The notes beneath the pieces are model-generated. The model was given only the letters and a program-made list of their open reading frames with translations, was not told the DNA's origin and ran no database searches. The translations under genes and the position numbers were made by a program. A stretch of DNA of 14,986 bases, taken from NCBI GenBank assembly GCA_012027055.1, contig VEPF01000020.1, positions 1 through 14,986 of the forward strand, in the 5' to 3' direction. This document shows, piece by piece, positions 1 through 5,858 of this stretch; position 1 is the first letter of the stretch, and each line of letters begins with the position of its first letter. Source of the DNA: Gemmatimonadota bacterium. Lineage in GTDB: Bacteria; Gemmatimonadota; Gemmatimonadetes; Longimicrobiales; RSA9.

Positions 1-2385
1 GCGTTCGACAGCGTCGTGGTCGTGACGGTCACGGCCGGCACGGCGTCGATGGTGAGCGCAAACGCCTTTGCCGCGCTCACCGCCCCGCTGGTCGCCTGCA
101 CGGTGAAGTTGAACGACCCTGCCGTTGTCGGGGTGCCGCTGAGCAGGCCACCCGCGGAGAGGCCAAGCCCACCCGGCAGGCTGGACCCGCTTGCCAGTGC
201 CCAGGTGAAAGTGCCGGTTCCGCCGCTGGCGGCGAGCTGCCGGCTATACGCCACGTTCACCATGCCATTGGAGAGCGGACTCGCGGTGGTGATGCTGACG
301 GGTGCAAACGCGATGGTGATACTCAGTTGCTGCGTGTCGCTCCTGCTGCCGCTGCTCGCCTGGACCGTGAACGTGCTGGTGCCTGCCACCGTCGGCGTAC
401 CGCTGAGCAGTCCGGAGGCGGACAGCGTGAGGCCGGCCGGCAGCGCGTCGCCCGAGCTGCGGCTCCACGTGTACGTGCCATTGCCTCCGGTGGCCGCGAG
501 CTGCTGGCCGTAGGAGGTGCCGACCGTGCCCTCAGGCAGCGTGGTCGTGGTGATCAGGACATCGGGAAGGGCGGCGCCGATCGTGATGGACAGGCTCATC
601 GTGGCCGTCCTGGTCCCACTGACCACCTGCACCGTGAAGCTGCTGGTGCCCTGCCTGGCCGGCGTGCCGGCGATCTGGCCGGACACGGAGAGCGCGAGCC
701 CGGAGGGAAGCGTGTCGGCGCTGGCCAGGCTCCAGACGTAGACGCCCGTGCCGCCCGTCGCTGCGAGGGTCGCGGCATACGCCTCACCGACGTTGCCGCC
801 GGGCAGGGCCGCAGTGCTGATCACCACCAGCGGAACGGCGGAGCCGATCACGATCGAGAGCGCCCTGGTCGCTTCCTGGGCACCGCTCGTCGCTCTGACG
901 GTGAAGGTGGACGTGCCCTGCGTGCCAGGCGTGCCGGTTATCAGGCCCGTGGACGACAGGGTCAAACCGGGCGGCAGCGACGACCCGGACACTAGTGACC
1001 ACGTGACCGTGCCGGCACCGCCGGTGGCCGTGAGTTGCTGGCTGTAGGGATCACCCACCACGCCGGCGGCGAGGGTCGTCGTGGTGATGGTGACGGTCGG
1101 TGGCTGCACCGTGATGGTGAGGTCCTTGCTGGCCGTCCGATTGCCACTCGTCACCTGCACGGTGAACGTACTGGTCCCCTGCGTCGTGGGGGTACCACTG
1201 ATCACGCCGCCGCCCGACAGATTGAGCCCGGCCGGCAGGGACCCCGTGGTACGGCTCCAGGTGTAACTGCCGGTCCCACCGGCAGCCCTGAGCGTATCCG
1301 CATAAGGCGCGTTCTGAACGGCCACCTTCAGGGCAGGTCCGCTCGTGATGCTCACGGGCGGCGGCTGCACAATGATCGTATAGGATTTCTCGGCCTGGCC
1401 GCCGCTGACCGCGCGCACCGAGAACGTGTAGGTCCCGGCGGTGGTCGGCGTGCCGGAGAGCACGCCCGCTGCAGAAAGCGTGAGTCCGGGCGGCGGCGAC
1501 TGGCTGGCAATGGTCCAGGTGTAGCTCCCCAGGCCACCGCTCGCAGTCAGGGTCTGGTTGTATGCGGCGCCGACTTCGGCATCCGGCAGCGTGGCCGTGG
1601 CGATGGTGACCGCAGGCTGGGCCACCGTGATCGTCAGCGCCTTCGCCGCGCTGGCCGTCCCACTCACGGCCTGAACGGTGAAACTGCTCGTCCCGGCGGC
1701 AGTCGGCGTCCCGCTGATCGTGCCCGAGGCGTACAGCGTGAGGCCGGCCGGCAAGGTGCCGCTGGTCAGCGCCCACGTGTACGTCCCGCTGCCGCCCGAG
1801 GCGGCGAGAATCTGCTCGTACGCCGCGCCGACGGTACCGTCCGGCAGGCTCGTGGTGGTCACACCCACGGCCGGGAACGCGATCGTCAGGGCGAACGATT
1901 TCGTGGCGGTCCGGGCGCCGCTCGTCACCTGCACGGTGAAGCTGCTGGCACCGCTGGCCGTCGGCGTACCGCTGAGCAGGCCCCCGGCGGAGAGCGTGAG
2001 GCCGGCCGGCAGCGCGCCGCTGGCAACCGTCCATGCGTAGCCGCCCGAACCACCGCTGGCGGCGAGCGTCTGACTGTACGCGGTTCCAACCGAGCCGCCC
2101 GGGAGCGTGCCCGTGGTGATCACCACCTCGGGCGCCTGGATGTTGACGCTCAGGCCGCGCGTCGCGCTTTGCTTGCCGCTGGTCGCCTGCACGGTGAAGC
2201 CGCTCGTGCCGGCGGTGCCAGGGGTACCGCTGATCGCCCCGTTCGCGGCAAGTGTGAGCCCGGCTGGCAGCGCGCCGCTGCTCACACTCCAGGCGTATGC
2301 ACCGGTTCCGCCCGAAGCCGCCAGGACCATGCTGTAGGAGACCCCCACGGTGCCTTCCGGCAGCGAACTGGTCGCGATCGAAATC
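1..2385 (-). repeat. Tandem ~258-bp coding repeats (Ig-like modules)
   Basis: Nine full units and part of a tenth, each about 258 bp (86 codons), lie head to tail within the lipoprotein gene. They are alike at the DNA level in the segments encoding GLTLxxxGxxSGTP and FTVQxTSG, but none is identical to its neighbour over the whole unit. The array is therefore old and diverged, not a recent slippage product. Copy number may still vary between strains by recombination. Confidence 0.8.
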
Positions 2386-2465
2386 GGATCGGGCACGGGG
2401 CCCGTAGAACCCCCGTCGCCACAGGCGACGAGCAGTGCCAACGTCAGCAGCAGTGCGTTTTTCAT
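1..2465 (-). CDS. Ig-like (He_PIG-type) repeat lipoprotein, C-terminus beyond left edge
   Basis: The minus-strand frame is open from an ATG at 2465 to the window edge, about 821 residues. The N-terminus (M-K-N, a hydrophobic stretch, then L-V-A-C) is a lipoprotein signal with the lipidated cysteine at residue 15, followed by a short G/S/T/P linker. The rest is nine complete repeats of about 86 residues and the start of a tenth. Each repeat carries LPxGxVGxxYSxxLxAxGG, then YxWS, LPxGLTLxxxGxxSGTP and FTVQxTSG. This is the pattern of putative Ig (He_PIG) domains, which form beta-sandwiches in secreted and surface proteins. Repeat 5 is the most divergent (it lacks the LPxG start). No catalytic module is visible, and the missing C-terminus could hold one. 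A surface role in adhesion or matrix is inference. The start has no clear Shine-Dalgarno sequence close by, but the signal peptide fixes it. Confidence 0.9.
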   Translation of the reverse strand, partial: MKNALLLTLALLVACGDGGSTGPVPDPISIATSSLPEGTVGVSYSMVLAASGGTGAYAWSVSSGALPAGLTLAANGAISGTPGTAGTSGFTVQATSGKQSATRGLSVNIQAPEVVITTGTLPGGSVGTAYSQTLAASGGSGGYAWTVASGALPAGLTLSAGGLLSGTPTASGASSFTVQVTSGARTATKSFALTIAFPAVGVTTTSLPDGTVGAAYEQILAASGGSGTYTWALTSGTLPAGLTLYASGTISGTPTAAGTSSFTVQAVSGTASAAKALTITVAQPAVTIATATLPDAEVGAAYNQTLTASGGLGSYTWTIASQSPPPGLTLSAAGVLSGTPTTAGTYTFSVRAVSGGQAEKSYTIIVQPPPVSITSGPALKVAVQNAPYADTLRAAGGTGSYTWSRTTGSLPAGLNLSGGGVISGTPTTQGTSTFTVQVTSGNRTASKDLTITVQPPTVTITTTTLAAGVVGDPYSQQLTATGGAGTVTWSLVSGSSLPPGLTLSSTGLITGTPGTQGTSTFTVRATSGAQEATRALSIVIGSAVPLVVISTAALPGGNVGEAYAATLAATGGTGVYVWSLASADTLPSGLALSVSGQIAGTPARQGTSSFTVQVVSGTRTATMSLSITIGAALPDVLITTTTLPEGTVGTSYGQQLAATGGNGTYTWSRSSGDALPAGLTLSASGLLSGTPTVAGTSTFTVQASSGSRSDTQQLSITIAFAPVSITTASPLSNGMVNVAYSRQLAASGGTGTFTWALASGSSLPGGLGLSAGGLLSGTPTTAGSFNFTVQATSGAVSAAKAFALTIDAVPAVTVTTTTLSN

Positions 2466-2855
2466 CAGATATTGCGAAGTGCGGTTCCCGTCCCGAGCCC
2501 GCAAGGGTATTGATTGCAGTGCGCCAAGTACAGCGACAATAATGGCTTGCGATCCTTGTCGGGATCCGAGTGGACTTCCGTCCCCGGCCTTGGCGCACTG
2601 CCCCCATGCCGTGCGTGGCAATTCGGAGACCAGCCGTTTCGCGCATGCCGACCAATCATGCGCGGGAGCCGTAGTACGCCTGGCCGCCTGTGCGCGTTCC
2701 GCAGCACACGGTCATGTGCGCCTCGTCTTCTTGACCGGAGCACCACGGGTGCGTTGCGCTTCCGCGACGATTCGGCTCGAAGGCCGTTGCCGTCCGCAGG
2801 GTACGGTTCCTATGCTGGTAGCGGCAGGTCCTGCAGTTGCGGCAGCGGAGGCTGT
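2466..2855. other. 390-bp divergent intergenic region, no gene seen
   Basis: This gap separates two divergently transcribed lipoprotein genes. Open frames run through it on both strands, but their translations have no domain, hydrophobic or codon-position pattern suggesting a protein. It is locally less GC-rich near 2505-2560. It should contain the promoters of both genes. I see a fair candidate for the plus-strand gene (2787-2816) and none that I trust for the minus-strand gene. No tRNA-like or long hairpin structure was noticed. Confidence 0.6.
2787..2816 (+). promoter_or_regulatory. Candidate sigma-70-type promoter for the small lipoprotein
   Basis: TTGCCG at 2787-2792 and TATGCT at 2811-2816 are separated by 18 bp, each matching four of six consensus bases. 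A transcript would begin near 2823, giving a leader of about 33 bases before the GTG start at 2856. The match is by eye only, and phylum-specific promoter preferences are unknown. Confidence 0.4.
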
Positions 2856-3422
2856 GTGAGCCCGAAATCCGCACTCCTACCGATCGTCCTGGGGCTGGTG
2901 CTGGCCGCCTGCGCGGACCGCGGCGGGGTGCGTAAACCGGGCGAAAGCGCGAGCCTGGCCGCGGATTCGCCAGCCTTCGCGACGGATTCTCAGCCGGTCG
3001 CCGCAGATACGGGCGGCACGGCGAGCGGCTGTGTCCGCGGCGCAGCGGAACCGATCTTCGCAGCCTCGGAGTTCACGCGGACCTCGTTGTTCACGGGAAT
3101 TGAGCGGGTGCGCGCGGGCGATTCGATCGGCCTGACGGTGCGGCACTACGGCTGTGCCCACTACGGGCTGGATCTCGAGTTCGTGTGGAGCGAGGGTGCG
3201 ATGCCCGGGTGGGCAGCCGCGCTCGAGCAGGGGGCGCGCCTGCTGGAGTCCATTCCCGCCGCTGAGGCCAACCGTTCCCTGGTGCGGAGCCTGGCCGGCG
3301 GCATCAGGTTTCTGGCCGCGGACTCGGCGGCCGGAAGCAGGGCGCTGTCGGAACTGGAGACCCTCTCCGTTTCCGTGCCGGCCGCCAATACCCTGCTGGT
3401 GCGTTACGACGTCGCCCTCTGA
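2856..3422 (+). CDS. Small lipoprotein of unknown function
   Basis: This gene encodes a 188-residue protein starting at GTG 2856, preceded by GGAG at 2847-2850 with five bases between. The frame is open further upstream, but only this start gives a sensible product. It has a short basic N-terminus, a hydrophobic core (residues 5-18) and the lipobox L-A-A-C, with the cysteine at residue 19. A Ser/Ala/Asp/Thr-rich linker (about 24-56) follows, then a compact domain with two further cysteines (C59, C100) that could form a disulfide in the periplasm. The pattern around residues 80-110 looks like beta-strands; residues 115-165 look helical. I do not recognise the family. It converges on the next gene with only six bases between the stop codons, so no separate terminator fits. 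Its envelope location is well supported; its role is not. Confidence 0.8.
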   Translation: MSPKSALLPIVLGLVLAACADRGGVRKPGESASLAADSPAFATDSQPVAADTGGTASGCVRGAAEPIFAASEFTRTSLFTGIERVRAGDSIGLTVRHYGCAHYGLDLEFVWSEGAMPGWAAALEQGARLLESIPAAEANRSLVRSLAGGIRFLAADSAAGSRALSELETLSVSVPAANTLLVRYDVAL

Positions 3423-3428
3423 GCAGGC

Positions 3429-4157
3429 CTACGGTTTCCGTGGCATCTCGATGTGGAACGCCGGGTCCGCGGGCGGGCCCAGCACCTTGCTGACCGCCTT
3501 CTGGGCCCGGAGCGCACTCACGAAGGCCTTGTGCTTCGTGGACGGAATCGAAGCCGGGTCGACGTCGAATACGTAGTGCGTGCTGCTGAGGTGTCTCGAC
3601 ACCCGGGCCGGCCCGAGCTCTTCGATCTTCTTCCGCATGAGCTCGATGACCTCGTCCTTCGGCTTGTCCTTGGAGCGGCTGTAGACATCGATCACCTTGT
3701 CGCCCGCCGCACCGTACAGCGCCTTGCCGTGAGCGGCGCCGTGCTTCACGCAGTTCTCGTACATGACGCGCGCCTGTTCGGCGGGGGTGCGGCTGGCACT
3801 GGTGATGGTTGCAGTCGAGAGCCCGACCTTCTTGAGCGCCGCGAGCAGCGCCTGAGCGGCCGGCGCGGGCAGGGCCACACCATCGAGCGTCGGTTCGCCG
3901 GCGGGGACCTGCGCATTCAGGGCCCACATGACGCGGCCATCAGGTTCGACGCGACCGTCGGGCTGCTCGTCGTGCAGCACCCGGCGCTGGAACTCCTCGA
4001 TGAGCTCGAGCGTGCGGGGGTCGCAGAAACCCGAGACGCGCACCGGCCGCAGCGGACTCATGCGGCCGATGCAGCGATTGAGCAGTTCCTGCACGATCTC
4101 GACGTCCGCCGCGCGGTTCGCGCAACGCTTGCCGACACTGGCCGTGATGGCTGGCAT
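3429..4157 (-). CDS. Peptidoglycan-binding protein with M15-like peptidase domain
   Basis: A 242-residue protein. Residues about 14-60 match a peptidoglycan-binding domain (RAADVEIVQELLN, then SGFCDPRTLELIEEFQ). Residues about 100-240 resemble M15-type metallopeptidases: TSASRTPAEQAR at 119-130, VSRHLSSTHYVFDVD at 186-200, and FHIEM at 234-238. The probable zinc ligands are H188 or a nearby histidine, an aspartate of FDVD, and H235. Spacing in the SRH...D motif is longer than in VanY-type enzymes, so I infer a divergent subgroup cutting peptide cross-links. No signal peptide or membrane segment is seen, which recalls endolysins or delivered effectors more than housekeeping carboxypeptidases. 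I chose the ATG at 4157 because the open frame upstream (to 4262) is Arg/Pro/Cys-rich and unlike protein. Only a weak GGAA precedes it. Confidence 0.8.
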   Translation of the reverse strand: MPAITASVGKRCANRAADVEIVQELLNRCIGRMSPLRPVRVSGFCDPRTLELIEEFQRRVLHDEQPDGRVEPDGRVMWALNAQVPAGEPTLDGVALPAPAAQALLAALKKVGLSTATITSASRTPAEQARVMYENCVKHGAAHGKALYGAAGDKVIDVYSRSKDKPKDEVIELMRKKIEELGPARVSRHLSSTHYVFDVDPASIPSTKHKAFVSALRAQKAVSKVLGPPADPAFHIEMPRKP

Positions 4158-4260
4158 GGTTCCGTGCCGGTAATGGTCTGGACTGGCTGGGCGCGGCCGG
4201 CGCAGCAGCGGCCGACGCGGCGCCGCCCGGCACCCGACTCTGCATCGGGCGCACACTGCC

Positions 4261-4288
4261 AAGGTACGCGCTCGCGCGGACCGGTCAA
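4261..4288 (-). promoter_or_regulatory. Candidate promoter for the peptidoglycan-binding gene
   Basis: Read on the minus strand, TTGACC (4283-4288) is followed after 16 bp by TACCTT (4261-4266). This would start transcription near 4254, about 100 bases before the ATG. It lies between the upstream terminator (4330-4359) and the gene, as expected for an independent transcript. The -10 match is weak (three of six). Confidence 0.4.
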
Positions 4289-4329
4289 TGAGGCGGATCG
4301 GCGCCAGGCGCGGGTGCGGCCCGGAAGCG

Positions 4330-4359
4330 AAAACCCCCGGGGTTGAACCCGGGGGTTTT
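4330..4359 (-). terminator. Intrinsic terminator of the tRNA-Gly transcript
   Basis: The arms AAAACCCCCGGG (4330-4341) and CCCGGGGGTTTT (4348-4359) form a perfect 12-bp stem around a six-base loop. It starts three bases past the tRNA 3' end on the minus strand. Read in that direction it ends in TTTTCGC, a short U-tract. The A/U ends of the stem allow function in either direction. Confidence 0.85.
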
Positions 4360-4362
4360 CAG

Positions 4363-4436
4363 AGCGGGCGACGGGGCTCGAACCCGTGACCTATAGCTTG
4401 GAAGGCTATCGCTCTAGCCAACTGAGCTACGCCCGC
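4363..4436 (-). tRNA. tRNA-Gly (anticodon UCC)
   Basis: On the minus strand the acceptor arms GCGGGCG and CGCCCGC pair perfectly. The D-arm is GCTCAGTTGGCTAGAGC. The anticodon stem ATAGC/GCTAT encloses the loop CTTCCAA, giving anticodon UCC. The T-arm is ACGGG TTCGAGC CCCGT. The discriminator base is U, usual for bacterial tRNA-Gly. The 3' CCA is not encoded, so a CCA-adding enzyme must complete it. The molecule is 74 nt including the discriminator. No neighbouring tRNA is seen. Confidence 0.98.
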
Positions 4437-4457
4437 GGTAGCGCTGTCTGCGCTCAA

Positions 4458-4485
4458 AGGTGATCAGCGCCCGGGTACCGGTCAA
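4458..4485 (-). promoter_or_regulatory. Candidate promoter for tRNA-Gly
   Basis: On the minus strand, TTGACC (4480-4485) and TCACCT (4458-4463) are 16 bp apart, placing a start near 4451, about 15 bases before the mature tRNA 5' end. It has the same -35 hexamer and spacing as the candidate upstream of the peptidoglycan-binding gene, which mildly supports both. Confidence 0.4.
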
Positions 4486-4606
4486 GGCCGGCTGGCTGGA
4501 GTCGCACCGGGTGGCGCCTGGGGGCGTTACCCGCTGGCATTTGCCTGGGACACGCGTAATAGTTGAGGCAGCCAGGCCCTTACCCTCCCGGCGCAGGTGA
4601 ATTCCG

Positions 4607-5734
4607 GTGCTGAAGCGACGCCTCGCGACTGCAGCCCTGGTCGTGGTGATCCTCCTGCTGGCCGCACCCTATGCCCTGTGGCGTGCGGCACCGGCCCGGG
4701 AGCTGGAAGTGGTGATCGTGGATCATACCGTGCCCGATCGCTCGTTCCGCGAGCACCGCGGGCTCATGTGGGTGCTCAACCACGAGAAGTACCGCTCCTC
4801 GCGGCATGGCGGCTATCTGGACGCGCGGGATTATTTCGGATTCGTCCCGGGCGACAGCGGCCGTTTCACGGTGCGCGCGCTGCCTGATCCGATCCGCGCC
4901 GACCTGATCTACCTTGCCGACACGTACGGCGTGTACGAGAAGGAGTGGTACGGCACCAACCCGCGGGGTGAGCGCTCGCCGCTGGTTTTCGGCGGCATGC
5001 AACCGGACGAGCTGGCGAAGGTCGAGCAGGCGGCGCGGGGCGGCACGCCGCTGGTGGTGGAATTCAACGCCTTCGCCAGTCCAACGCGTGCCGCCGTCCG
5101 CGAACGGCTGTACGATCTCCTGCACGTCCAGTGGTCCGGCTGGATCGGCCGCTATTTCAACGATCTGGCGGGCGCCGAAGTCCCGACCTGGGCGGTGGCG
5201 GCATACCAGCGGCAGTACCGGCAGCAGTGGGAGTTCACGGGGCCGGGCTTCGTGCTCGCCGACGAGCGGGACCAGGTCGTGGTGCTGCTGAGGGGTCGCG
5301 ACTTCAGCGCCGGACAGTGCGAGATCGGCTTTGCCGATTCTGCGCGCGCTGCCCTGCGCGTGGAGGACGGGATCCGGTATCGGTACTGGTTCGACATCGT
5401 GCAGCTCCGGCCTGGGGCCCGCGAGCTGGCCTACTTCCAGCTCGACCTGACGAAGGCCGGCCGGGCGCGGCTGCAGTCCTTCGGGGTGCCGGCCAATTTC
5501 CCTGCCGTGGTGCGCTACGATGCCGGGCCGTATCGGGCGTACTATTTCGCGGGCGACTTCGTCGATACCGAAACGGTCCCGCGGTACTTCCAACTTCAGG
5601 GCCACGACCGGCTCAAGGCGTGGCTCACCTACGACCGGCCGCAGCTGGAGAACCAGGCGTTCTTCTGGCGGGTGTACGTGCCCATGCTGCGGACCATCCT
5701 GCGCGAGGCCTACGAAAGCCCGACAACCGGCTGA
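4607..5734 (+). CDS. Membrane-anchored extracytoplasmic protein, family not recognised
   Basis: A 375-residue protein starting at GTG 4607, with AGGTGA at 4595-4600 six bases upstream. Residues 1-5 are basic (LKRR) and 7-26 form one hydrophobic segment without a lipobox. This is an uncleaved anchor or signal peptide, so the remainder is probably outside the cytoplasm. The body contains ADLIYLADTYGVY (98-110), QPDELAKVEQAARGG (132-146), PLVVEFNAFASPT (148-160), WSGWIGRYFND (176-186) and GPGFVLADERDQVVVL (212-227). The alternation of a strand, a helix and a G-x-P-L-V-V-E-F strand suggests a Rossmann-like alpha/beta domain of the ThuA/DUF4350 (glutamine-amidotransferase-like) sort, but I see no catalytic cysteine there. 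That assignment is inference. The gene stands alone between divergent tRNA and FTHFS units. Confidence 0.8.
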   Translation: MLKRRLATAALVVVILLLAAPYALWRAAPARELEVVIVDHTVPDRSFREHRGLMWVLNHEKYRSSRHGGYLDARDYFGFVPGDSGRFTVRALPDPIRADLIYLADTYGVYEKEWYGTNPRGERSPLVFGGMQPDELAKVEQAARGGTPLVVEFNAFASPTRAAVRERLYDLLHVQWSGWIGRYFNDLAGAEVPTWAVAAYQRQYRQQWEFTGPGFVLADERDQVVVLLRGRDFSAGQCEIGFADSARAALRVEDGIRYRYWFDIVQLRPGARELAYFQLDLTKAGRARLQSFGVPANFPAVVRYDAGPYRAYYFAGDFVDTETVPRYFQLQGHDRLKAWLTYDRPQLENQAFFWRVYVPMLRTILREAYESPTTG

Positions 5735-5813
5735 GCGCCCCGCAGCGGCCAAGCGGCGCGCGCTTCGAGTCCTTGTCGCAAGCCCAGGGGTGCGCCACAC
5801 TGTCCGGACGCAA

Positions 5814-5834
5814 ATCACCGGGGGTGATAGCCCC
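5814..5834 (+). promoter_or_regulatory. Small inverted repeat in the FTHFS leader
   Basis: ATCACC (5814-5819) and GGTGAT (5823-5828) form a perfect 6-bp palindrome with a GGG centre. An alternative hairpin pairs GGGG (5821-5824) with CCCC (5831-5834). The element lies directly before the Shine-Dalgarno AGGAGG (5845-5850). It could be an operator or an attenuating hairpin. It does not match any folate riboswitch that I can recall in detail. Confidence 0.3.
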
Positions 5835-5858
5835 TGTCCCGCGCAGGAGGATTCGTCC

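Noticed and set aside
1..2385. The repeats considered as a CRISPR or satellite array
   Set aside because: The unit is about 258 bp, stays in frame and encodes a coherent domain; there are no short direct repeats with unique spacers.
2466..2530. Sigma-E-like promoter (GGAAC ... TCTGA) before the Ig lipoprotein
   Set aside because: The spacing between the two boxes is several bases too short and the second box would overlap the ATG.
1051..2655. A 534-codon open frame on the minus strand
   Set aside because: It is a shadow of the Ig-repeat lipoprotein in another frame; its product is His/Arg/Gly-rich and featureless, while the true frame has clear repeats and a lipobox.
4330..4436. Prophage attachment site at the tRNA
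   Set aside because: No integrase and no duplicated tRNA 3' end were found in the window; the hairpin beside it is an ordinary terminator.
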